Positions 1-6,746 of a DNA stretch of 37,460 nucleotides are shown here, piece after piece (position 1 is the first letter of the stretch; each line of letters starts with the position of its first letter). The notes under the pieces were generated by a model. It worked only from the letters and a program-made list of their open reading frames with translations. It ran no database searches and was not told the DNA's origin. The DNA is from Pseudomonadota bacterium (GTDB lineage: Bacteria > Pseudomonadota > Gammaproteobacteria > Burkholderiales > Thiobacillaceae). The position numbers and the translations under genes were made by a program. Where the stretch lies: contig JAKBJA010000025.1 in NCBI GenBank assembly GCA_021836225.1, positions 1 through 37,460 on the forward strand, written 5' to 3'.

Positions 1-47
1 TCGTTGCGCTCTTGTTCGGTGAGCGTTACCCGGTATCTCGGTGACAT
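1..47 (-). CDS. IS630-family transposase, N-terminal fragment (runs off window)
   Basis: Only the first 15 codons are present, read leftwards off the window edge: MSPRYRVTLTEQERN. This matches the usual start of IS630-type DDE transposases (an RYRVTLT followed by acidic E/Q-E-R residues before an HTH). An AAGGAG ribosome site lies just upstream on the minus strand (about 54-60). The sequence out to the TA at about 79-80 would be the element's terminal part, since IS630 elements insert at TA. The element sits directly outside the candidate phage left end. The identification rests on 15 residues, so it is tentative. Confidence 0.55.
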   Translation of the reverse strand, partial: MSPRYRVTLTEQERN

Positions 48-86
48 GGCGGACTCCTTTTTTGAGGTTTCCGCCAGTATGACAGA

Positions 87-136
87 TGGCACTATAATAC
101 GAAATAAATAATGTTACATGGTACTAGTATAGAACC
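87..136 (+). promoter_or_regulatory. Candidate phage left end, early promoter -10 and operator dyad before ner
   Basis: TGGCACT at 87-93 begins with the TG expected of Mu-type ends and matches, inverted, AGTGCCA at 36777-36783. A perfect TATAAT at 93-98 could be the early promoter -10; no good -35 is seen at 16-18 bp, because that position falls in the adjacent IS630 sequence. A 7/8 dyad TGGTACTA-gta-TAGAACCA covers 119-137 and overlaps the ner start codon, where a Ner autoregulatory operator would be expected. The end assignment is inference from symmetry and genome length. Confidence 0.45.
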
Positions 137-523
137 ATGACAAAGTTAAACACCCCAAAAAAACCAGCCCAACAGGACTGGCACATCGCCGACATCAAGG
201 CCGCGCTGGAAAAGGCCGGCTGGACGCTACGCGGCCTTTCAACGCATCACGGGTACTCGCCGAACAGCATCCGCATGGCACTGCGCAGTGCCTGGCCGCG
301 CGCCGAGAAAATCATTGCCGAGGCCATTGGCATACCCGCCGAAACCATCTGGCCCAGCCGCTACGACCCCGCTACCCGCCCCCGGCGCGGCATCGGCGGA
401 CAGCCGATGCACAAGCCCGCCAGCATGGCCAGGAACCGCGACCGAGTATATGCACATAAGGGCAGACTGAATCATACCACCTGCGTTAAACCGTGCAATG
501 TAAACGTAGAGGAGGCGGCTTGA
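137..523 (+). CDS. ner: Ner-like DNA-binding regulator (Nlp/SfsB family)
   Basis: The 128-aa product has the Ner/Nlp winged HTH in residues 14-75: DWHIADIKAALEKAGWTLRGL, then SPNSIRMALRSAWPRAEKIIAEAIG and the family signature IPAETIWPSRY. Mu Ner is about 75 aa and represses the early and repressor promoters; here about 50 extra basic residues follow the domain. It is the first phage gene, as in Mu. There is no convincing Shine-Dalgarno, and a dyad covers the start codon, so autoregulation is likely. The next gene starts two bases after the stop region, giving a tight early operon. Family call is firm; function in this phage is inferred. Confidence 0.85.
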   Translation: MTKLNTPKKPAQQDWHIADIKAALEKAGWTLRGLSTHHGYSPNSIRMALRSAWPRAEKIIAEAIGIPAETIWPSRYDPATRPRRGIGGQPMHKPASMARNRDRVYAHKGRLNHTTCVKPCNVNVEEAA

Positions 524-524
524 C

Positions 525-962
525 ATGGCGCGCGTAAAAGACCTGCTGACGCTAGACCTGTTCGATGTGCCCACCCCGGCGCCGAGCACGCCCGGCGCGA
601 TGAATTACGCGCGGGAGATCGCCGCCGTCATGAGCCAGGCGCTCAAAGACTGCGCCCATGACCGGGTGGAAGTGGCGGCGCGCATGACGCGGCTCACCGG
701 CAAGGAGGTGTCGCTGGCGATGCTCAATGCCTATACGGCGGAGTCCAGGGAGACGCACAACATCAGCATGGAGAAGGCGATCACCTTCGACGCGGCGACG
801 GGCGGCTTCGCGCTGCTCAAATTCTATGCCGCCAAGCGCGGCTGCAAGGTCATGGTCGGCAAGGATGTTTTGCTCGCCGAGCTGGGCCGCATCGACCAGG
901 AAAAGGCCGATCTCGCCCGGCAGGAAAAGGCGATCAAGCATTATCTGGAGGGGAAGCAATGA
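525..962 (+). CDS. Conserved Mu-like early protein, unknown function
   Basis: The 145-aa product starts after a GGAGG site six to ten bases upstream. It is a mostly helical, charged protein (MNYAREIAAVMSQALKDC, RVEVAARMTRLTGKEVSLAMLNAYTAES) ending in a basic-acidic helix that could form a coiled coil (GRIDQEKADLARQEKAIKHYLEG). Proteins of this kind recur between ner and the transposase gene in B3/FluMu-like prophages; I cannot name a function. The segment at residues 45-75 reads like an HTH (evaarMTrLTGkEVS...LNAYTAES), so a DNA-binding role is possible. It follows ner almost without a gap. Confidence 0.7.
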   Translation: MARVKDLLTLDLFDVPTPAPSTPGAMNYAREIAAVMSQALKDCAHDRVEVAARMTRLTGKEVSLAMLNAYTAESRETHNISMEKAITFDAATGGFALLKFYAAKRGCKVMVGKDVLLAELGRIDQEKADLARQEKAIKHYLEGKQ

Positions 963-1145
963 GCAAGAAATTTTCATGGGGGACGCATACGCCCCCATTA
1001 GGGTGGGCTGTTAGATCAACAGCGCTCCCGGCATCGTATTTCAACAACGTCCAGTCGGTCATGAGGGTTCTTCCAATGATTAAACAGTCAGCTGTTGGGG
1101 TAGATCACTACATCCCCCGCAATAAATTCACAGGGGAAGGCGGTT
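963..1145. other. Hairpin-rich stretch without a convincing gene
   Basis: Two consecutive hairpins directly follow the preceding gene: TGGGGG/CCCCCA (977-982 with 992-997) and a perfect GCTGTT-agatc-AACAGC (1007-1023). They suggest a transcript end or processing region rather than coding sequence. A plus ORF overlaps (959-1264), but its composition does not look protein-like. A 42-codon minus ORF (934-1062) has a GGAAGAACCCTC leader resembling that of the minus ORF at 1146-1385. Confidence 0.4.
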
Positions 1146-1385
1146 TTATGCACTACCAGAAGGCTCTTCCTCCCCACGCAGAGCGCGTGCAGCCCACGAC
1201 GATTGTGGAGCGTCCAGAGACGCTTCAGCAACAGCACGATACATCTGGATCACAAGAAGCGTGACCTGCTCATGCGTATGACTACTCCCATCGTCCCTGA
1301 AGTTTCCGTTATGACGCAGGTCGCCATTTTTGACAAATGCCGAGGCGAGCGTAACGGCGTGTTGCATCAAGGTTTCATGATTCAT
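1146..1385 (-). CDS. Possible small minus-strand protein, unknown
   Basis: A 79-aa reading frame opposite to the early operon begins after a clear AGGAGA six bases from ATG (site at 1392-1397). The product reads like a real soluble helical protein (MNHETLMQHAVTLASAFVKN, then HEQVTLLVIQMYRAVAEASL), whereas both overlapping plus frames look like shadows. No motif is recognised. Being antisense inside an early operon is unusual: it may be a separately expressed lysogenic gene or a leftover of a small insertion. A plus ORF (1203-1475) overlapping the transposase start by ATGA is the competing interpretation. Confidence 0.45.
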   Translation of the reverse strand: MNHETLMQHAVTLASAFVKNGDLRHNGNFRDDGSSHTHEQVTLLVIQMYRAVAEASLDAPQSSWAARALRGEEEPSGSA

Positions 1386-1471
1386 GAGGGTTCTCCTATG
1401 GCGAATGGTTTTGTGTGGAAACGAGACTTTAGCACGGGCCTGAACCCTCACCCATACAGCGGGAGGCTGGC

Positions 1472-3751
1472 ATGAGCGAGGCAAAGCGCTGGCTGTCTGC
1501 CGCCGAGCTGGCCGGGCTGCCCGGGTTGCCTGGAACCGTACGCGGGCTGACAAAGATGGCCGACCGCGATGGTTGGGAATGGCAAAAACGCGCCGGCCGT
1601 GGCGGCGGCAGGGAATACGCGCTGGCGATGCTGCCGCAGGCCGCGCGCAAAATGGTTTGGGTTTGTTTGATCAATCAGGAGACACGAGATGGCGGACATG
1701 ACGAAAGCGGAAGCGCTGGCGAAATTGTGGGAAATGGATGCGCCGATGCGGATGGCGCGCTACGCACTGCCACACCACGGACTGTTGGCCGGCCTGGCGA
1801 ACGGAGCAGCGATTCTGGCGCCGGGGCAGGGGCAGGAACCGCCTTGGTGGCCTGTGCTACTGACGGCGGGATTGATCGAGACGGTGGACGGGGTGATCAA
1901 CATTACGCAGGAAGGGGTGAACTACGTGAACGACTCGATCGACCCGGAATTCCGGCGCTATCTGGCGGAAAAAGTCTAGACACGCGCCAGAAGGACATCG
2001 ACGGCGCGATTCGCGCCATCGTGCAATGGGTTGAAGCATCCGGCCTGCCGGTGGTGGAAGCGCTCGACGCGCTCAATACCACGCATGCCGCCGGGCAGCT
2101 TAACGCGCACCTGGCCTGGGCGCTGGAAAACTGCCACGACAAGCGCCGCGCCGGCCAGCGGCTGAATAAGAAAACTTACTACAACTGGCTGAAACGCATC
2201 GCCGAGCGCGGCCACGCCGCGCCCAGGAAGATTCGGGAAGACCTTTCCATGCCGGCCTGGGGCCCGCTGCTCCTCAAACATTTCCGGCGGCCGCAAAAAC
2301 CCGCCCTCACCCAGGCGACAGCCGCCGCGCTGGCGGAATGGAACAGCCTGGGCCACGTGCCATTCAGCTACGACCAGGCTTATCGTCTGGTCAAGAAAAT
2401 CAATGCCCACGCCCCGGAAATTCTCTATCGCGGGCGCAACCAGGGCGCGGGCTTAAAGGCGCTGCTGCCCTATATCCGGCGCGGTACCGAACACCTCTGG
2501 GCAAATGATGTGTGGACGGGTGACGGGCATGGCTTCAAGGCCAAAATCGCCCACCCCGATCACGGCAGGCCGTTCACCCCGGAGACCACGCTGATCATGG
2601 ACGTGGCCAGCCGCAAGATCATGGGCTGGAGCGTTTCGTATTCGGAAAACGTCATTGCCGTGTGCGATGCCCTGCGCCATGCGGTGAGCCGGCACGGGCT
2701 GCCGCTCATCTACTACAGCGATAACGGCCCGGGCCAGACCGCCAAACAGCTCGACGCCCCGTTGACCGGCATGCTGGGCCGGCTCGGCATCCACCACGAA
2801 ACCGGCATCCCCAACTCGCCGCAGGGGCGCGGCATCATCGAGCGCACCTGGCAGACGCTGATGATCCCATTGGCGCGCGCGTTTCCTACCTTTTCCGGCA
2901 GCGGCGCCGACCGGGATTTTTTGCGCCGCACCACCCTGGAGATCGAGAAAGACCTGCGTGCCGGCAAGACCAGCCCCAAGCTGCCCAGCGTAGAGCAATT
3001 CAAGCAGGCGTTGAATGCCGCGATCCTCTGGTACAACGGCGAGCACGTGCATTCCGCCGTAAAGACCACGCCCGACGCGGCCTATGCGGAGCGCGCGCGC
3101 GAGCAGGACGTGGTGATGCTCGACGAGGCGGAGTTGATCGACCTGTTCCGGCCCCACGAAGAGCGCACCGCCGAACGCGGCATGGTGCGGCTCTGGAACA
3201 ACATCTATTTCAGCCAGGAGTTGATGCGCGTGAACGGCCAGAAGGTGCTGGTGGGTTACGACATCCACAATCCGGCCTTTGTCGTGGTGCGCCGGATCAA
3301 TGGCGAATTCATCTGCCGCGCCGACTGGAACGCCAACGAGCGGGACTACTTCCCGACCTCGCTCACCGTCAGGAAGCACATGGAGCGTGTGGATCGCAAG
3401 GTCAAGCGCGGAGAACGGATCATCGAGGAAGCCGAGGCCGAACTGGGCAACACCTACGATGCGCTGCCCAGCATTGAAGCGACGACCCTGCCGCCGCTGG
3501 ATATCACACCGGCCAGGGAACCCGCGCACCTCATCCAGCAGCCCGTCACGGAGCCCAGGCCGAATCTGGCCCAGATGGGCGACTACAGCCTGCTCACCTG
3601 GCTGGCGGATCACCCGGAAGACTGGAACGACGGCTTCAGGAACTACTTCGCCAGCCAGGCGCGCAACGGCTCGCGCACCATCAGCAATGCGCTGGATGAG
3701 TACGGGCTGTGGAGCGAACTGGAAAAACGAGATTTTAAGGTTGCCGGCTGA
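1472..3751 (+). CDS. A: Mu A-type DDE transposase (759 aa, with atypical linker)
   Basis: Catalyses strand transfer of phage ends during integration and replicative transposition. Residues 7-65 match the Mu A end/enhancer-binding N domain (RWLSAAELAGLPGLPGT...GWEWQKRAGRGGGREY...LPQAARK). The catalytic core carries D351 (VWTGDGH), D417 (YYSDNGPG) and E457 (GIIERTW), the DDE triad, followed by a Mu-type beta-barrel (RGMVRLWNNIYFSQELM) and a C-terminal part that would contact the B protein. Start: GGGAGG before ATG 1472. Oddity: residues 73-169 are Gly/Asp/Arg-rich and are overprinted by a coding-like frame at 1689-1979. Without them the length is 662 aa, almost exactly Mu A (663). Either the gene carries an in-frame insertion or the N domain and core are now separate products. 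Confidence 0.9.
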   Translation: MSEAKRWLSAAELAGLPGLPGTVRGLTKMADRDGWEWQKRAGRGGGREYALAMLPQAARKMVWVCLINQETRDGGHDESGSAGEIVGNGCADADGALRTATPRTVGRPGERSSDSGAGAGAGTALVACATDGGIDRDGGRGDQHYAGRGELRERLDRPGIPALSGGKSLDTRQKDIDGAIRAIVQWVEASGLPVVEALDALNTTHAAGQLNAHLAWALENCHDKRRAGQRLNKKTYYNWLKRIAERGHAAPRKIREDLSMPAWGPLLLKHFRRPQKPALTQATAAALAEWNSLGHVPFSYDQAYRLVKKINAHAPEILYRGRNQGAGLKALLPYIRRGTEHLWANDVWTGDGHGFKAKIAHPDHGRPFTPETTLIMDVASRKIMGWSVSYSENVIAVCDALRHAVSRHGLPLIYYSDNGPGQTAKQLDAPLTGMLGRLGIHHETGIPNSPQGRGIIERTWQTLMIPLARAFPTFSGSGADRDFLRRTTLEIEKDLRAGKTSPKLPSVEQFKQALNAAILWYNGEHVHSAVKTTPDAAYAERAREQDVVMLDEAELIDLFRPHEERTAERGMVRLWNNIYFSQELMRVNGQKVLVGYDIHNPAFVVVRRINGEFICRADWNANERDYFPTSLTVRKHMERVDRKVKRGERIIEEAEAELGNTYDALPSIEATTLPPLDITPAREPAHLIQQPVTEPRPNLAQMGDYSLLTWLADHPEDWNDGFRNYFASQARNGSRTISNALDEYGLWSELEKRDFKVAG
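1689..1979 (+). CDS. Small protein overprinted in the transposase gene (winged-helix-like?)
   Basis: A 96-aa frame lies in +1 register entirely within the transposase gene. It has a GGAG site before ATG, ends at TAG 1977-1979, and its codons are strongly G/C-ending, while the transposase frame here turns into low-complexity Gly/Asp/Arg sequence. The product looks like a folded protein: MADMTKAEALAKLWEMDAPM at the start, a PPWWPVL turn, then LTAGLIETVDGVINITQEGV, which resembles the recognition helix and wing of a winged-helix domain. I do not recognise the family. It occupies the linker between the end-binding domain and the catalytic core, suggesting a small gene inserted there. Reality as a gene is likely; function is unknown. 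Confidence 0.6.
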   Translation: MADMTKAEALAKLWEMDAPMRMARYALPHHGLLAGLANGAAILAPGQGQEPPWWPVLLTAGLIETVDGVINITQEGVNYVNDSIDPEFRRYLAEKV

Positions 3752-3831
3752 ATCGTCAAATCCAGACGGCTTTGAGTCAGGCGGGGTGCAACCCGTCTTT
3801 TTACAGCAGCAAGCAAGGAGGAGTTTAGCAG

Positions 3832-4575
3832 ATGAAAAAGCACTTTGTAAAAACCGCCAATTACCTGGCGTTCGTCGACGGCATCCAGGCGGTCGAGGCG
3901 CGCGGCGCGGCGGAGGCCAGCCTGATGCTGGTGTTCGGCAACGCCGGCTACGGCAAAAGCGAGACGCTCGACCACTGGGCCACGCATGAGGACGCCATCT
4001 ACCTGCGCGCCAACGTGGACTGGACGCCCAAGTACTTCCTGATCGAGCTGGCCAAGTTCCTCAAGACCGACTCCAGCGGCACCGCCGAGCAGCTGTTCGG
4101 CCGCCTGCTGGCGAAAATCGCCGGCGAGCAGATCCCGATTGTGATCGACGAGGCCGACCACTGCCTGCACAACAACGCCGCCGTGCTGGAAAAGGTGCGC
4201 GACTTCGCCGACCGCACCGAAACCCTGGTGATCCTCGCCGGCATGGAAAAAATACAGGGCAAGATCGCCCGCCACCCGCAGATCAGCAGCCGCATCGCCC
4301 GCGCCGTGGAATTCTCGGCGTCCAGCCTGGAAGACACCCGCAAGCTGTGCGACGAGCTGTGCGAGATCAAGGTGGACGCCCAGCTGGTGGCCGAAATCCA
4401 GCGCAGCAGCGCCGGCCGGGTGCGCGAAATCCTCAACGCCATCGCCGTGGTCGAGCGCTCCGGTCTGCGCGCCGGCAAAGCCGTCGTCACGCTGGAGGAC
4501 GTGGCCGGCCAGGCGCTCACCCACGACTGGCAGGCACGGCGGCCCAAGCTGGTCAAGCTGGCAGGGGGGCGCTGA
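3832..4575 (+). CDS. B: Mu B-like AAA+ ATPase, transposition target selector
   Basis: The 247-aa product has Walker A GNAGYGKSE (36-44) and Walker B IPIVIDEADH (101-110), then a sensor-type ILAGME segment and SSRIARAVEF. Mu B binds DNA as ATP filaments, delivers target DNA to the transposase and gives target immunity; TnsC-like ATPases share the role. At 247 aa it is shorter than Mu B (312 aa), chiefly at the N-terminus, so the Mu B N-terminal HTH seems absent, as in other B3-like phages. Start: AGGAGG nine bases before ATG 3832. It follows the transposase gene by 80 bp, as in Mu. Confidence 0.9.
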   Translation: MKKHFVKTANYLAFVDGIQAVEARGAAEASLMLVFGNAGYGKSETLDHWATHEDAIYLRANVDWTPKYFLIELAKFLKTDSSGTAEQLFGRLLAKIAGEQIPIVIDEADHCLHNNAAVLEKVRDFADRTETLVILAGMEKIQGKIARHPQISSRIARAVEFSASSLEDTRKLCDELCEIKVDAQLVAEIQRSSAGRVREILNAIAVVERSGLRAGKAVVTLEDVAGQALTHDWQARRPKLVKLAGGR

Positions 4576-4576
4576 G

Positions 4577-5161
4577 ATGGGGCTGATGCAAACCCTGTTA
4601 AACATGCTGGCCGAGGGCCACGACATGACGCCCAGCCACGCCGCCGCGCTGTTCCACCGCAGCCGCAATGCAGCGCAGAACGCGCTGGCGAATCTGGCCC
4701 GGCGCGGCTTCGCGCTGTCGGTATGCGGCGTCTATGCGGCCACCCCGGCCGGCGTGAGCTACATCCAGAGCGGCGCGGAGATCAAGTCCGGGCCGCGCGG
4801 GCCGCGCGGCACCCCGCGCATCGTCAACGATACCCTGCGCGTCAAGGTGTGGCGCGCCATCCGCATCAAGGGCAAGTTCGGCCTGGACGACCTCGCGCGC
4901 AGCGTGCTGGATGGCTCCGAGCCTGCGCAGGACCCGCTCAACAACATCGGCCGCTACGTCTCCGCGCTGGCCGCCACCGGCTACCTGATCGAAATGAAGC
5001 GGCGCACGCCCGGCATCGCCCCCACCTCGCCCGGCAAGAAACGCTGGATGCTGGTGCGCGATACCGGGCCGCAAGCCCCGATCCGGCGCGGCAACGGCGA
5101 CGTCTACGACCAGAACGAAGACCGCGTCTACCAGAAAGGGGGCAGCCATGACCTGGCTTGA
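4577..5161 (+). CDS. Early protein with two winged-helix-like parts
   Basis: The 194-aa protein begins one base after the B gene stop. Residues 1-65 read as a winged helix (LLNMLAEGHDMTPSHAAALF, then RNAAQNALANLARRGFALSV), and residues 90-145 as a second such unit (LRVKVWRAIRIKGKFGLDDLA, then IGRYVSALAATGYLIEMKR). The tail is basic. Proteins of this pattern are common downstream of gene B in Mu-like prophages, with no function I can name; DNA binding is likely from the folds. It overlaps the next gene by 14 bases, so the two are translationally coupled. Confidence 0.75.
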   Translation: MGLMQTLLNMLAEGHDMTPSHAAALFHRSRNAAQNALANLARRGFALSVCGVYAATPAGVSYIQSGAEIKSGPRGPRGTPRIVNDTLRVKVWRAIRIKGKFGLDDLARSVLDGSEPAQDPLNNIGRYVSALAATGYLIEMKRRTPGIAPTSPGKKRWMLVRDTGPQAPIRRGNGDVYDQNEDRVYQKGGSHDLA

Positions 5162-5456
5162 GTTGCTCCAACAGGCCGTGTCCGCCAGCAGCCGCACCCA
5201 TGTCGCGGAAAAGCTGGGGGTGTCGCGCACCGCCGTATCCCTGTTGTTGTCCGGCAAGTATGGCGCCGGCACCGACAGGATGGCGGCGCGGGTGATGGAG
5301 GCGTTCGCCCGCACCGATTGCCCGTTTCTGGCGCGCGACATCAGCCGCAAGGAGTGCGATGCGCACGCCCAGTCCGCCATCCCCACCAGCAGCCCCCGCG
5401 CCATGAAGCACTGGCGCGCCTGCCGCACCTGCCCCAACAAGGAGACACAACAATGA
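5148..5456 (+). CDS. HTH protein with C-terminal cysteines
   Basis: The 102-aa product carries a LacI/Cro-type HTH at residues 14-45 (SRTHVAEKLGVSRTAVSLLL followed by SGKYGAGTD). The C-terminal half has Cys residues (TDCPFL, RKECDA, then WRACRTCPNKE) that may bind a metal. Small HTH genes of this class lie downstream of B in many Mu-like prophages. ATG 5148 has an AGGGGG site and overlaps the preceding gene by 14 bases; its own stop overlaps the next start as ATGA. Likely a phage regulator, target unknown. Confidence 0.75.
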   Translation: MTWLELLQQAVSASSRTHVAEKLGVSRTAVSLLLSGKYGAGTDRMAARVMEAFARTDCPFLARDISRKECDAHAQSAIPTSSPRAMKHWRACRTCPNKETQQ

Positions 5457-5653
5457 ACCGCACCATCAATCGACGCCGCGTGGAAATGCAGGCGCTGCGC
5501 AAGCTGTTTGTCACCGGCCGTTTGCTGGCAGACCGCGCCCAGCAGTCGGACGACGAAATCCTGATCCAGCTCGGCCAGGCATGGTCCCAGGAGCTCGATC
5601 AGATCCACGCCGATGCAAAATTAAAGGAGCCATCATGCAAACCGCACCCGTAA
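5453..5653 (+). CDS. Small hypothetical early protein
   Basis: The 66-aa product starts at ATG 5453, inside the ATGA overlap with the previous gene and behind an AAGGAG site. It is helical and charged (RRRVEMQALRKLFVTGRLLA, SDDEILIQLGQAWSQELDQI) with a short basic tail. No family is recognised. Its 3' end overlaps the start of the next gene by 19 bases. Position and tight coupling support it as a real early gene. Confidence 0.6.
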   Translation: MNRTINRRRVEMQALRKLFVTGRLLADRAQQSDDEILIQLGQAWSQELDQIHADAKLKEPSCKPHP

Positions 5654-6012
5654 AGAGTGTCCCCGCCGCGAGCGGCAGCAAAGCCGCTCGCACGGGCGAG
5701 ACAATGAACACCTATCAGCGCCCGGTACCGCAACAGAAAAAAGACCAGAACAGCCACATCCTCACCGGCCTGATCGCCGCCCAGCGCTGTTTCGACTGGC
5801 TGGAGGCGGAGGGCTTCCACGTCTTGGGGCTGGATGTCGGCGCCCATGCCGTGCCGCTGATCCTGATCCAGACCTGCGCCAAGTGCGCCTGGCTGGCGAA
5901 TGCCTACAAAGGATTTGCCTACAAGCTGTTCCCGGTGATGGGGGCGCGCGCCACCATGATGCGGGTGGATGTTTTTGGCTGCCGGGTCGAGTGGGTAGAA
6001 AGGGGGCATTGA
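5635..6012 (+). CDS. Hypothetical early protein
   Basis: The 125-aa product starts at ATG 5635 after AAGGAGC; a second ATG at 5704 would remove a low-complexity leader (VPAASGSKAARTGE) and may be the true start. The core (HILTGLIAAQRCFDWLEAEG, then VPLILIQTCAKCAWL and YKLFPVMGARATMMRVDVFG) resembles a small conserved Mu-like early protein with two Cys residues in TCAKC. No function can be assigned. Its last base is the first base of the next start codon. Confidence 0.6.
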   Translation: MQTAPVKSVPAASGSKAARTGETMNTYQRPVPQQKKDQNSHILTGLIAAQRCFDWLEAEGFHVLGLDVGAHAVPLILIQTCAKCAWLANAYKGFAYKLFPVMGARATMMRVDVFGCRVEWVERGH

Positions 6013-6476
6013 TGACCAAAAAGATCGGCTCCGGGAGCCAATTTCAAAAAGGCCATCAGACATGGAACAAGGGCATGAAGGGGCTGCAGATCGGCGGCGT
6101 AGCAACCCGGTTCAAGCCCGGCCACCGAGGCGGGAAAGCGGCCGAATTATATAAGCCGATCGGGGCCGAGCGCATCAGCAAGGGGGGCTACCTGCAGCGG
6201 AAGATCAACGACGATATGCCCCTGCAAAAGCGGTGGCGCGGCGTCCATATCATCGTTTGGGAAGAAGCCAATGGGCCGCTGCCGGCAGGCCGCGCCGTGA
6301 CGTTCAAGGACGGCAACAAGCGGCACATCGCCCTGGAAAACCTGGAGTTGCTCACCCGCGCCGAGCTGATGGCGCGCAACACCATCCACAACTACCCGAA
6401 AGAGATTGCCGAACTGGCGCAGCTCCGGGGAGCGATTACCCGTCAGATCAACAAACGTGAGAGGAAAGCGACATGA
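6012..6476 (+). CDS. HNH-like endonuclease protein
   Basis: The 154-aa product begins with a basic region containing FQKGHQTWNKGMKG and FKPGHRGG, as in phage homing-type HNH proteins, followed by the HNH-like core VHIIVWEEANGPLPAGRAVTF then DGN and LENLELLTRAE. In typical HNH_3 proteins the core reads VDHINGN; here it is VTFKDGN, so the usual catalytic His is replaced and activity is doubtful. The C-terminus (RNTIHNYPKEIAELAQLRGA) is conserved in B3-like phages. ATG 6012 overlaps the previous stop (TGATG); the stop overlaps the next start by ATGA. Confidence 0.75.
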   Translation: MTKKIGSGSQFQKGHQTWNKGMKGLQIGGVATRFKPGHRGGKAAELYKPIGAERISKGGYLQRKINDDMPLQKRWRGVHIIVWEEANGPLPAGRAVTFKDGNKRHIALENLELLTRAELMARNTIHNYPKEIAELAQLRGAITRQINKRERKAT

Positions 6477-6742
6477 ACGACATCACCGCGCTGCGCAAGC
6501 ACCTGTTCGAAACCCTGGCCGCGCTCCAGGACAAAGACAACCCGATGGACGTCGAACGCGCCAGGGCCGTGAGCGAAATCGGCCAAGTCATCATCAACAG
6601 CGCCAAGGCCGAAGTCGACTTTATCAAGGTTGCCGGCGGCAAAGGGACTGGATTCGTCCCGATAGCGGAAACGCCGCCGGCGTTGCCGAGGGGCACCACC
6701 AGCCCCAGGCCGGGCGTGCTTGTGCACAAGCTGGAAAGGTGA
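6473..6742 (+). CDS. Conserved Mu-like small early protein
   Basis: The 89-aa product (MNDITALRKHLFETLAALQD, then PMDVERARAVSEIGQVIINS and KAEVDFIKVAGG) belongs to a small protein type repeatedly found after the HNH gene in Mu-like prophages. Two amphipathic helices are predicted; there is no catalytic motif. ATG 6473 overlaps the HNH gene stop by ATGA and has a GAGAGGA site upstream. The function is unknown. Confidence 0.65.
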   Translation: MNDITALRKHLFETLAALQDKDNPMDVERARAVSEIGQVIINSAKAEVDFIKVAGGKGTGFVPIAETPPALPRGTTSPRPGVLVHKLER

Positions 6743-6746
6743 CCGC

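Noticed and set aside
959..1264. 101-codon plus ORF after the second early gene
   Set aside because: It runs through two perfect hairpins and looks compositionally non-protein; the minus frame at 1146-1385 is more protein-like.
2453..3613. 386-codon minus frame opposite the transposase
   Set aside because: Shadow of a high-GC gene; the plus frame carries the DDE triad.
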